A DNA stretch of 7,332 nt from Propionibacterium sp. (GTDB lineage: Bacteria; Actinomycetota; Actinomycetes; Propionibacteriales; Propionibacteriaceae). The stretch covers positions 1 through 7,332 of the forward strand of contig JAAYAO010000391.1 of NCBI GenBank assembly GCA_012719335.1, given 5' to 3'. Under the pieces are notes generated by a model. It did not search any database. It was not told the origin of the DNA and worked only from the letters and a program-made list of their open reading frames with translations. The number at the start of each line of letters is the position of its first letter. Positions within the stretch are counted from its first letter, which is position 1. Position numbers and translations under genes: made by a program. This document shows, one piece after another, positions 1 to 5,268 of this stretch.

Positions 1-25
1 CGGCCAGTGCCTTGGGTCGAATCAT
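1..25 (-). CDS. 5' end of third gene of the ABC-transport operon (partial)
   Basis: Only the first eight codons are inside the window, reading M-I-R-P-K-A-L-A from the ATG at 25..23. An AAGGAG ribosome-binding site at 38..33, seven bases before the ATG, strongly supports the start. The gene begins 26 nt after the stop of the MalG-type permease on the same strand, so it is very probably co-transcribed with the two permeases. The basic start followed by A-L-A could be the beginning of a signal peptide, and the missing partner of the two permeases is a solute-binding protein, so that is the leading guess. A glycosidase or other catabolic enzyme is equally allowed by what can be seen. Confidence 0.6.
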
Positions 26-32
26 GGGTTTT

Positions 33-38
33 CTCCTT
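33..38 (-). promoter_or_regulatory. Shine-Dalgarno site of the partial gene at 1-25
   Basis: The minus strand reads AAGGAG, then seven bases, then ATG. It is the only strong ribosome-binding site seen in the window, and it serves an operon-internal gene. The genes that open a transcript here lack one. Confidence 0.75.
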
Positions 39-51
39 GTCGGATGGACAC

Positions 52-951
52 TTACTTGAAGCCGGTCAGTGAGATCGAGTTGATGATGTGGCGCTGGAAG
101 ATCGCGTAGAGCACCAGCAGCGGGGCCATCGCCACCGTCGTGGCGGCCATCACCAGGGTCCAGTTCGCGTTGTGCTGCGATTGCAGGGACGCGGTGGCCA
201 CGGTGATCACCTGCCAGGTCTGCCCGGTGGTGATGATCAGCGGCCACATGAAGTTGTTCCAGTGGGTGACGATCGTGATGATCGCCAGCGTGGCGATGAT
301 CGGACGCGACATCGGCACCACGATCTGCCACAGGATGCGCCAGGTGCCGGCACCGTCGATCCGGGCGGCCGCGATCAGGTCGTCGGGAATGCCCATGAAG
401 TACTGGCGCAACAGGAACACCGCGTAGGGGGAAGCGAACATCCACGGCAGCACCAGCGCCCAGAAGGTGTTGCGCAGCCCGATCTGGGTGAACATTGTGA
501 ACAGCGGCACGACCAGCACCACCTGGGGCACCATCAGGGTGGCCAGGTACAACCAGAACAGGGTGTCGCGCAACGGGAATTGCAGCTTCGCGAAGGCGAA
601 GGCGGCCATGATCGAGAAGACCATCTGCCCGATCAGCACCACCGCGACGACCTGTGCGGTGACCGCGATCGGGGTGATGAAGTTGTAGTCGGTGACCAAC
701 CGGCTGAAGTTGTCGAAGGTCACCGGGTCGGGGGCGGCCAGGGCCGACTGATTGGCCATCTGCCGCGGCGTCTTGAAGGCGGTCATGAAGCTCAGCGCGA
801 ACGGGGCCAGGGTCAACGCGGCCGCGAACAGCAGCACCAGGTAGGTGGCGACGATGCCGACCGTGCGGCGCATCCGGTGGGTGCCGGCGTGGCGCAGGCC
901 GACCGAGGACGTCAGGGCCGGGGCGCGCATCCCGGTGTCAAGAGAGGTCAT
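52..951 (-). CDS. Carbohydrate ABC transporter permease, MalG/UgpE type (CUT1)
   Basis: This is an inner-membrane subunit that forms half of the translocation channel of a sugar importer. The protein has 299 residues, the normal length for the family, with about six hydrophobic segments beginning near residues 31, 100, 130, 165, 218 and 268. The cytoplasmic loop that docks the ATPase lies around residues 190-213 and ends in the usual R-I-D-G-A then I-V-V-P. The Glu that usually opens this EAA loop is Ala here (I-A-A-A-R-I-D-G-A). The ATG at 951 overlaps the end of the upstream permease gene by 14 nt, which suggests translational coupling. A weak GGGTGA precedes it, and an in-frame ATG at 930 is an alternative start. 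The short C-terminus (T-G-F-K) is typical of MalG-like proteins. The substrate cannot be read from the sequence. An ATPase is not encoded here; many actinobacteria use a shared MsiK-type ATPase for such transporters (family knowledge). Confidence 0.93.
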   Translation of the reverse strand: MTSLDTGMRAPALTSSVGLRHAGTHRMRRTVGIVATYLVLLFAAALTLAPFALSFMTAFKTPRQMANQSALAAPDPVTFDNFSRLVTDYNFITPIAVTAQVVAVVLIGQMVFSIMAAFAFAKLQFPLRDTLFWLYLATLMVPQVVLVVPLFTMFTQIGLRNTFWALVLPWMFASPYAVFLLRQYFMGIPDDLIAAARIDGAGTWRILWQIVVPMSRPIIATLAIITIVTHWNNFMWPLIITTGQTWQVITVATASLQSQHNANWTLVMAATTVAMAPLLVLYAIFQRHIINSISLTGFK

Positions 952-1819
952 AGGTCACCCGCTTGCTGAAGAACCGTTGCTGCAACACGGTGATCACGAT
1001 CAGGATCGCGAACAACACCAGGGCCATCACCGCGGCCCGGCCGAGTTGGTAACTACCGCCGAAGGCCTCCAGGTAGATCCGGGTGGCGATCACGTCGGTG
1101 GCGAACTGTGGGCCACCGTTGGGGGTGAGGGCGTAGATGTGGTCGAAGGCCTGGAAGCTGGCGATCACCCCGGTGACCAGGACGAAGAACATCGTCGGGC
1201 CGAGCAGCGGCAGTTTGATGCGCCAGAACACCTGCCAGGCGTTGGCGCCGTCGATCTCGGCGGCCTCGACCACCTCTCGCGGAATACCGCTCAGACCGGC
1301 GATGAAGAACAAGGTGGTGTAGCCGACCTGCGACCAGATGCTGACGAAGGCCACCGCCGGCAGCGCCAGATTCGGGTTGGTCAGCCATTCGGTGTTGCTG
1401 CCCAGCAGGGTGTTCAGGGCGCCGTTGTGCGGGGCCAGAATCCACTTCCACACCACACCCAGGGCCAATGGGGCGGCCACCCACGGGATCACGAAGATCA
1501 CCCGGAACAGCGTCGACCCGGGCAACCCGCGGGTGAGCAGGGTGGCCAAGAACAACCCCAGGGCGGTCTGCAACGGAATCACCATCGCCACGAACAACAG
1601 CGACACCAGCAGGGAGTGGCCCATCCGGCCGTCGGTGAGCACGCTCGTCCAGTTGTCGAGGCCGACGAACTGCATCGGCCGCAACATGTCCCACTTGTGG
1701 AAGGACAGGAAGATCACCACCACGATCGGCACCACCAGAAATGCCAGCAACCCGAGCAGGCTCGGCGTCAGGTACGCCCAACCCGCCAGGGCATTGCGCC
1801 GGTTTCTGGCAGATGACAT
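938..1819 (-). CDS. Carbohydrate ABC transporter permease, MalF/UgpA type (CUT1)
   Basis: This is the partner inner-membrane permease of the sugar importer. With the ATG at 1819 the protein has 293 residues. It starts M-S-S-A-R-N-R-R-N, then the first hydrophobic helix (A-L-A-G-W-A-Y-L-T-P-S-L), as is usual in UgpA-like proteins. Six membrane segments are visible. The EAA loop is intact (E-V-V-E-A-A-E-I-D-G-A, about residues 182-191, followed by W-R-I-K-L-P). The frame is open for 11 more codons to an ATG at 1852. I prefer 1819 because that extension is unusually AT-rich, does not look like family sequence, and contains a good -10 box and a palindrome that fit a promoter. Neither start has a Shine-Dalgarno site. 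The stop overlaps the next permease gene by 14 nt. This is the first gene of the operon seen here. Confidence 0.92.
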   Translation of the reverse strand: MSSARNRRNALAGWAYLTPSLLGLLAFLVVPIVVVIFLSFHKWDMLRPMQFVGLDNWTSVLTDGRMGHSLLVSLLFVAMVIPLQTALGLFLATLLTRGLPGSTLFRVIFVIPWVAAPLALGVVWKWILAPHNGALNTLLGSNTEWLTNPNLALPAVAFVSIWSQVGYTTLFFIAGLSGIPREVVEAAEIDGANAWQVFWRIKLPLLGPTMFFVLVTGVIASFQAFDHIYALTPNGGPQFATDVIATRIYLEAFGGSYQLGRAAVMALVLFAILIVITVLQQRFFSKRVTYDLS

Positions 1820-1825
1820 GGCGGA

Positions 1826-1831
1826 AGCATA
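1826..1831 (-). promoter_or_regulatory. Putative -10 box of the sugar-transport operon (leaderless)
   Basis: The minus strand reads TATGCT, a TANNNT -10 hexamer, followed by six bases and the ATG at 1819. Transcription would start at or within a base or two of the start codon, giving a leaderless mRNA, which agrees with the lack of a ribosome-binding site. No convincing -35 box is seen at 16-18 bp; the region there reads CGATGA. Confidence 0.5.
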
Positions 1832-1834
1832 GTT

Positions 1835-1842
1835 GAAATTTC
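1835..1842. promoter_or_regulatory. Possible operator: GAAATTTC palindrome in AT-rich patch
   Basis: GAAATTTC is a perfect 8-bp palindrome in a strikingly AT-rich stretch (about 1829-1850) of a GC-rich window. It lies just upstream of the putative -10 box, where a repressor would block RNA polymerase. Immediately upstream, ACAC (1844-1847) and GTGT (1854-1857) form a second small inverted repeat. Sugar-import operons are commonly controlled by LacI, GntR or ROK repressors, but no regulator gene is in the window and I do not recognise the site as belonging to a given family. Confidence 0.3.
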
Positions 1843-1923
1843 TACACTTCATCGTGTCATCGTGAGAACGACCACATCACGGTTGGGCCACGGAAAACTG
1901 GCCGGCCCACCGGGGTGCCGGGA

Positions 1924-1951
1924 CGGGCGGGAATGACGCCACGCCCGCCCG
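1924..1951 (-). terminator. GC-rich hairpin after the lipoprotein gene
   Basis: Bases 1924-1931 (CGGGCGGG) and 1944-1951 (CCCGCCCG) form an 8-bp all-GC stem with a 12-nt loop. On the minus strand it begins 10 bases after the stop codon of the lipoprotein gene (1962-1964). There is no T-run. Hairpins without T-runs are common at actinobacterial gene ends, so a terminator role separating the lipoprotein gene from the sugar-transport operon is reasonable but not proven. Confidence 0.45.
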
Positions 1952-1961
1952 CCGGCTCGGC

Positions 1962-2852
1962 TCAGAAACCGGGGAAGGGCATCTCCGGCACGCCGGCGAC
2001 CAGCATCGCCTCGGCCGGGGCGGTACCGGGCAGTGGTTCGACTTGCAGGGCGGTGCGAATCACGTCCCCGTCCACCTCCGGGGCCGACATGGTGACCGCC
2101 GGGTTGTTCGGCTGCAGCGAGGCGGCCACCTCCTCGGCACGCCCCGGTGCGTGGATGCACGACCACGCGGTGCCGTTGCCGTCGGCATCGACCTTCGCGG
2201 CCACCGCCATTGTCCGATCATCGCCGGGCAGTGACACCAGGTGCATCATGTGCGGATCGTCCAGGCACCTCAGCAGTGCCTGCACCCGGGCGTCGTCGAG
2301 GGCGGAGTTCGCCGCATCCGGCTCGATGGTGACCGAACCGTCCCGGGGCAGCACCACGATGTCGGTATCGGTCACCCGCATCGCCCGGTGCCAACCGGGT
2401 AGCGAATCGTCGGCGAGCCACAGGTCGTCCTGGCGGGTCCATCCCGCTTCGCTCAGTACCTGGTCGGCGTGCTGCGCGTCGGGGGTGTCGTGCACGATCG
2501 CGGTGCTGCCGTAGTGGCTGAGAGACCAATCCATCGTGGCGCCGGTCAGCACCCGGGGCAGGTTCGGTTGTTGCAGCACCATCGGCACCGCCAACCTCGT
2601 CGCGCGTAGTCCCCAGGCCCGGGTGGGATCCTCGTCGGCCGGGTCGGGAAGTTCGGTGCCATCACCCTCGTACCCGACCGTGTCGCGAATGCCCGCGACG
2701 TCGTGGAAGCCAACCGCGAACCGTTCCGAGTCCTGCACCCCACCGACCGACCCCAGTGCGGTTTCCAGGGTCGACTCCGTGCCACCGGCACAGGCGGAAA
2801 GGCCGAGCGCGACGGTGAGGGCGGCGAGGGTCGTGACGAAGCGGTTCGGCAT
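1962..2852 (-). CDS. Putative secreted lipoprotein of unknown function
   Basis: I do not recognise the family. From the ATG at 2852 the protein has 296 residues and opens with a lipoprotein signal peptide: M-P-N-R-F, a hydrophobic stretch (residues 5-17), and the lipobox L-S-A-C with Cys21 as the lipidated residue. The frame is open to an ATG at 2909, but that would place 19 unusual residues before the signal peptide and overlap the hemW start, so 2852 is preferred. The mature part is acidic, soluble in character and free of membrane helices. Two further cysteines (196 and 232) could form a disulfide outside the cell. A lone W-S-L-S-H-Y segment near 109-114 and several Asp-rich turns are seen, but no catalytic motif that I can name. 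The gene is monocistronic by layout: divergent from hemW, and followed by a GC hairpin before the transporter operon. It is probably anchored to the outer face of the membrane. Confidence 0.82.
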   Translation of the reverse strand: MPNRFVTTLAALTVALGLSACAGGTESTLETALGSVGGVQDSERFAVGFHDVAGIRDTVGYEGDGTELPDPADEDPTRAWGLRATRLAVPMVLQQPNLPRVLTGATMDWSLSHYGSTAIVHDTPDAQHADQVLSEAGWTRQDDLWLADDSLPGWHRAMRVTDTDIVVLPRDGSVTIEPDAANSALDDARVQALLRCLDDPHMMHLVSLPGDDRTMAVAAKVDADGNGTAWSCIHAPGRAEEVAASLQPNNPAVTMSAPEVDGDVIRTALQVEPLPGTAPAEAMLVAGVPEMPFPGF

Positions 2853-2859
2853 GCCCGGC

Positions 2860-2865
2860 AGCGTA
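2860..2865 (-). promoter_or_regulatory. Putative -10 box of the lipoprotein gene (leaderless)
   Basis: The minus strand reads TACGCT, seven bases before the ATG at 2852. No Shine-Dalgarno site is present between them. It faces away from the hemW -10 box, with 30 bp between the two hexamers. Confidence 0.4.
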
Positions 2866-2895
2866 ATGCAGGGCGGGTTGGGCAACCGGTGCACA

Positions 2896-2901
2896 TACGA
2901 T
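2896..2901 (+). promoter_or_regulatory. Putative -10 box of hemW (leaderless)
   Basis: TACGAT matches TANNNT and lies six bases before the hemW ATG at 2908, leaving no room for a ribosome-binding site. No -35 box at standard spacing is clear; a TTGGGC at 2878-2883 is too close. Confidence 0.5.
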
Positions 2902-2907
2902 CGGGGC

Positions 2908-4119
2908 ATGCCATCCCAGCCGCCGCCCGGAGAAGCCGTCCCGTCTGACGGGTCGTTGCCGACGGCCGCGTTGGCCGAGCTGCCCGACCGCGGCTTCGGG
3001 GTGTACCTCCATGTGCCGTTTTGTGCCTCCCGGTGCGGCTACTGCGACTTCAACACCTACACCTCCGACGAACTGGGGCCGGGAGCCGATCGGAGCAGTT
3101 ACCCCGCCACGGTGCGGGCCGAGATCGAACTGGCGGCCCGGGTGCTCGGCCCGGACGTCCCGCCCGTGTCCACCGTGTTCGTCGGCGGCGGCACCCCGAC
3201 CCTGCTGCCGTCGGCGACCCTGGTCGAGATGCTCGCGGCCATCGGCGACACCTTCGGGCTGGCGCCGGGCGCGGAGGTGACCACCGAGGCCAATCCCGAA
3301 TCGGTCACCCCCGACTCCCTGGCCGAGTTGGCCGCCGGGGGCTTCACCCGCGTCTCCTTCGGGATGCAATCGGCCCGCTCCCACGTGCTGCGGGTGCTGG
3401 ACCGCGAACACAGCCCCGGACGGGCGGTGGCCGCGGTCGCCGAGGCCCGGACGGCCGGCTTCGAGCAGGTCAGCCTGGACCTGATCCACGGCACCCCCGG
3501 GGAGACCCTCGACGACTGGCGGGCCAGCCTGGAGGCCGCGATCGGGGCCCGGCCCGACCACATCTCGGCCTACTCGCTGATCGTCGAGGACGGCACCCGT
3601 CTCGGGGCCCGGGTACGCCGGGGCGAGCTGCCGATGCCGGACGAGGACGAGCAGGCCGACAAGTACCTGCTGGCCGAGGAACTGCTCACCGGCGCCGGTT
3701 ACCACGCCTACGAGATCAGTAACTGGGCCACCGACGCCGACACCCGGTGCCGGCACAACCTGGCCTATTGGCAGGGCGGCAACTGGTGGGGATTCGGCCC
3801 CGGGGCGCACAGCCACGTCGGCGGCGTCCGGTGGTGGAATGTGCGCCACCCGGCCCGGTACGCCGAACTCCTCACCGCGGGCGGCTCACCGGGGGAGGGC
3901 CGGGAACTGTTGGACGACGAGACCCGCCGGGTCGAACGGGTGCTGCTGGAACTGCGCCTGGTCACCGGGTTGTCGTTGGCGGTGCTGACCGCGTCCGAAC
4001 GGGCCCGGGTGCCGGATGTGGCGCGCCGGGGTCTGGTCACCGTCGCCGACGACCGGCTGCACCTGACCCTGCCCGGCCGGCTGCTGGCCGATGCGATCAT
4101 CCGTGACCTGCTCGATTGA
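2908..4119 (+). CDS. hemW: HemW, radical SAM heme chaperone (HemN-like)
   Basis: A 403-residue radical S-adenosylmethionine protein of the HemN/HemW family, thought to bind heme and deliver it to respiratory enzymes on the cytoplasmic side of the membrane. The [4Fe-4S] motif C-A-S-R-C-G-Y-C is at residues 39-46, followed by D-F, which marks HemW; true coproporphyrinogen dehydrogenases (HemN) have a further Cys there. Next come the G-G-G-T-P-T SAM-binding motif (93-98), N-P-E-S (129-132), S-F-G-M-Q-S (150-155), Y-E-I-S-N-W (268-273) and the HemW motif H-N-L-A-Y-W (283-288). The C-terminal part (about 335-403) looks like the HemN C-terminal helical domain. The frame is open upstream to 2536, but that stretch is the antisense of the lipoprotein gene. 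The ATG at 2908 gives the M-P-S-Q-P-P-P-G-E opening seen in actinobacterial HemW proteins and has a -10 box six bases before it. Many databases mislabel such genes hemN or coproporphyrinogen III oxidase. Confidence 0.95.
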   Translation: MPSQPPPGEAVPSDGSLPTAALAELPDRGFGVYLHVPFCASRCGYCDFNTYTSDELGPGADRSSYPATVRAEIELAARVLGPDVPPVSTVFVGGGTPTLLPSATLVEMLAAIGDTFGLAPGAEVTTEANPESVTPDSLAELAAGGFTRVSFGMQSARSHVLRVLDREHSPGRAVAAVAEARTAGFEQVSLDLIHGTPGETLDDWRASLEAAIGARPDHISAYSLIVEDGTRLGARVRRGELPMPDEDEQADKYLLAEELLTGAGYHAYEISNWATDADTRCRHNLAYWQGGNWWGFGPGAHSHVGGVRWWNVRHPARYAELLTAGGSPGEGRELLDDETRRVERVLLELRLVTGLSLAVLTASERARVPDVARRGLVTVADDRLHLTLPGRLLADAIIRDLLD

Positions 4120-4150
4120 GCCCGCACCCATTCGTCCGCTCGATCACCCT

Positions 4151-4167
4151 GCCGCTCGCGCAGGGAC
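4151..4167. repeat. Possible degenerate copy of the intergenic palindromic element
   Basis: The 13 bases at 4151-4163 (GCCGCTCGCGCAG) are identical to the minus strand of part of the full element at 5269-5303 (end of box, stem and GCA loop). After that the match decays (GGACGCG instead of the second stem arm). The 12 bases at 4156-4167 recur exactly at 5228-5239. It is probably a decayed member of the same repeat family, lying in the 149-nt gap between hemW and the DUF3097 gene. Confidence 0.35.
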
Positions 4168-4170
4168 GCG

Positions 4171-4194
4171 CACCCCGGTGACCGTGGTGGGGTG
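4171..4194 (+). terminator. Weak hairpin downstream of hemW
   Basis: CACCCC (4171-4176) and GGGGTG (4189-4194) can pair around a 12-nt loop, 51 nt after the hemW stop. There is no T-run and the stem is only 6 bp, so its role as a hemW terminator is tentative. Confidence 0.25.
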
Positions 4195-4255
4195 GGCTCG
4201 GCAACGATCCGGCCCGTCCTGCGCGTGCCGACCGGGCACCGGCGCCGAGCTGACC

Positions 4256-4261
4256 TACAGT
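4256..4261 (+). promoter_or_regulatory. Putative -10 box of the DUF3097 gene (leaderless)
   Basis: TACAGT matches TANNNT and ends seven bases before the ATG at 4269. No Shine-Dalgarno site is present, so transcription probably starts at the start codon. This suggests that the gene has its own promoter and does not rely only on read-through from hemW. Confidence 0.45.
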
Positions 4262-4268
4262 CCGCTCC

Positions 4269-5108
4269 ATGCGTTACGACCGTGACCCCCTCGCCCCGGG
4301 GTGGCAGCAGGCAAGCCGTCCGAAGTCGACCGAGGTCACCATCGAGAAGGGCATGGTGATCGAGGATCCGACCACCGGTTTCGTCGGAGCGGTCACCAGT
4401 TGGGAACACGGCGCCTTCGTCCTGGAGGACCGGCGCGGCAAGATCCGCTCCTTCCCCTTCGGGACGGGGTTCTGGATCGACGGCAAGCCGGTGTCGATCA
4501 CCCCGGCCGCGAAGGCCGCCCGGCACACCCCGACCCACACCCGCTCGGGTTCCCGGGTCGGGCCGAGCTCCAAGGCCCGGGTCGCCCTGCCCAGCCGGAT
4601 CTACGTCGAGGGCCGCCACGACGCCGAACTGATCGAGAAGGTCTGGGGTGACGACCTGCGCCATGTCGGGGTGGTGGTGGAGTTCCTCGGCGGCATCGAC
4701 GACCTCGACCGGATCATCAGCGACTTCGAACCGGGCCCCGGCCGGCGCCTCGGGGTGCTGGTCGACCACCTGGTGCCCGGCAGCAAGGAAAGCCGGATCA
4801 TCGCCGAAGCCGGCCGCGGTTACACCGAATACCTGATGGTCACCGGCCACGAGTACATCGACATCTGGCAGGCGGTCGACCCCGGCCGGATCGGCATCAA
4901 GGCCTGGCCGGACATCCCCAGGGGGCAGGACTGGAAAACCGGAACCTGCCGTGCCCTCGGCTGGCCCCACGGCTCCCAGCGGGATATCGCCCGGGCCTGG
5001 CAACACATCCTGTCCCGGGTCGAATCCTGGTCCGACCTCGACCGCCGGCTGTGCACCGAGGTCGAGAAACTCATCGACTTCGTCACCGCCGACCACCCGA
5101 TGCCCTGA
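4269..5108 (+). CDS. DUF3097 family protein with TOPRIM-like core
   Basis: A 279-residue soluble cytoplasmic protein that I recognise as the actinobacterial DUF3097 family, whose function I do not know. The N-terminal part (about 20-80) holds the family pattern V-I-E-D-x-x-T-G-F-V-G-A-V and F-V-L-E-D-R-R-G-K, likely a small beta domain. A variable, basic Ser/Arg/Thr linker follows (about 84-106). The most conserved-looking part is R-I-Y-V-E-G-R-H-D-A-E-L (110-121), then V-V-V-E-F-L-G-G-I-D-D-L (135-146) and L-G-V-L-V-D-H-L-V-P-G-S-K-E-S (161-175). The strand-Glu-Gly, helix, strand, helix, strand-Asp layout looks like a TOPRIM fold, with E114 and D166 in the catalytic positions. H-E-Y-I-D-I-W (194-200) and R-G-Q-D-W-K-T-G (218-225) follow. 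From memory, this family often lies beside hemW in actinobacteria, as here. The TOPRIM reading is inference; the family assignment is firm. Confidence 0.9.
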   Translation: MRYDRDPLAPGWQQASRPKSTEVTIEKGMVIEDPTTGFVGAVTSWEHGAFVLEDRRGKIRSFPFGTGFWIDGKPVSITPAAKAARHTPTHTRSGSRVGPSSKARVALPSRIYVEGRHDAELIEKVWGDDLRHVGVVVEFLGGIDDLDRIISDFEPGPGRRLGVLVDHLVPGSKESRIIAEAGRGYTEYLMVTGHEYIDIWQAVDPGRIGIKAWPDIPRGQDWKTGTCRALGWPHGSQRDIARAWQHILSRVESWSDLDRRLCTEVEKLIDFVTADHPMP

Positions 5109-5128
5109 CTCCGGCGTGGGTCGAGACC

Positions 5129-5172
5129 GACGCTGGTTGAGCCCGGATGCACCTGACGCTGGTTGAGCCCGG
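5129..5172. repeat. Tandem 18-nt direct repeat, 26-nt period
   Basis: GACGCTGGTTGAGCCCGG occurs exactly at 5129-5146 and 5155-5172, separated by ATGCACCT. Each copy contains the left box GGTTGAGC of the palindromic element. The first copy goes on to CCGG-AT-GCA-CC, which looks like a broken version of the stem and loop, while the second continues into the intact element at 5161-5195. Just upstream, GGTCGAGACC at 5119-5128 resembles the right box. Confidence 0.7.
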
Positions 5173-5195
5173 GCCGCAGGCCCGGTGTCGAAACC
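5161..5195 (+). repeat. Palindromic intergenic element, copy 1
   Basis: A 35-nt element: left box GGTTGAGC (5161-5168), stem arm CCGGGCC (5169-5175), loop GCA (5176-5178), stem arm GGCCCGG (5179-5185), right box TGTCGAAACC (5186-5195). The boxes can also pair (GGTTGA with TC and AACC around a 2-nt bulge), so the whole unit folds as a two-part hairpin. It begins 53 nt after the stop of the DUF3097 gene and could act as its terminator. I recall similar GGTTGAG...TCGAAACC sequences between genes of other high-GC actinobacteria, but could not check this. Confidence 0.7.
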
Positions 5196-5220
5196 ACCCG
5201 CGGATTCGTGTGGACGCAAC

Positions 5221-5239
5221 CCCGGTGTCGCGCAGGGAC
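5221..5239. repeat. Partial repeat fragment
   Basis: CCCGGTGTCG at 5221-5230 is identical to 5181-5190 of copy 1 (end of stem plus start of right box). It then runs into CGCAGGGAC, shared with 4159-4167 downstream of hemW. It looks like a mosaic of two decayed element copies. Confidence 0.35.
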
Positions 5240-5268
5240 CGGCGGTGGCGTCCACCACGTGCGCCGGA

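Noticed and set aside
845..1816. 323-codon plus-strand open frame across the permease genes
   Set aside because: Antisense to two clear membrane proteins. Its composition (runs of His, Gln, Arg, Gly, Asp) is the typical shadow of GC-rich coding sequence.
2536..2907. Upstream extension of the hemW frame (124 codons)
   Set aside because: It is antisense to the lipoprotein's signal peptide and N-terminal half, and family HemW proteins begin near the ATG at 2908.
2662..3849. Long minus-strand open frame opposite hemW and running into the lipoprotein gene
   Set aside because: It overlaps the conserved hemW motifs on the other strand, is rich in Gly/Val/Arg/Gln and has no recognisable domain.
2908..4119. 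Radical SAM gene as the sulfatase-maturing enzyme for the nearby arylsulfatase
   Set aside because: The C-x-x-x-C-x-x-C-D-F, G-G-G-T-P-T and H-N-x-x-Y-W motifs are those of HemW. The extra cysteine clusters of anSME-type enzymes are absent.
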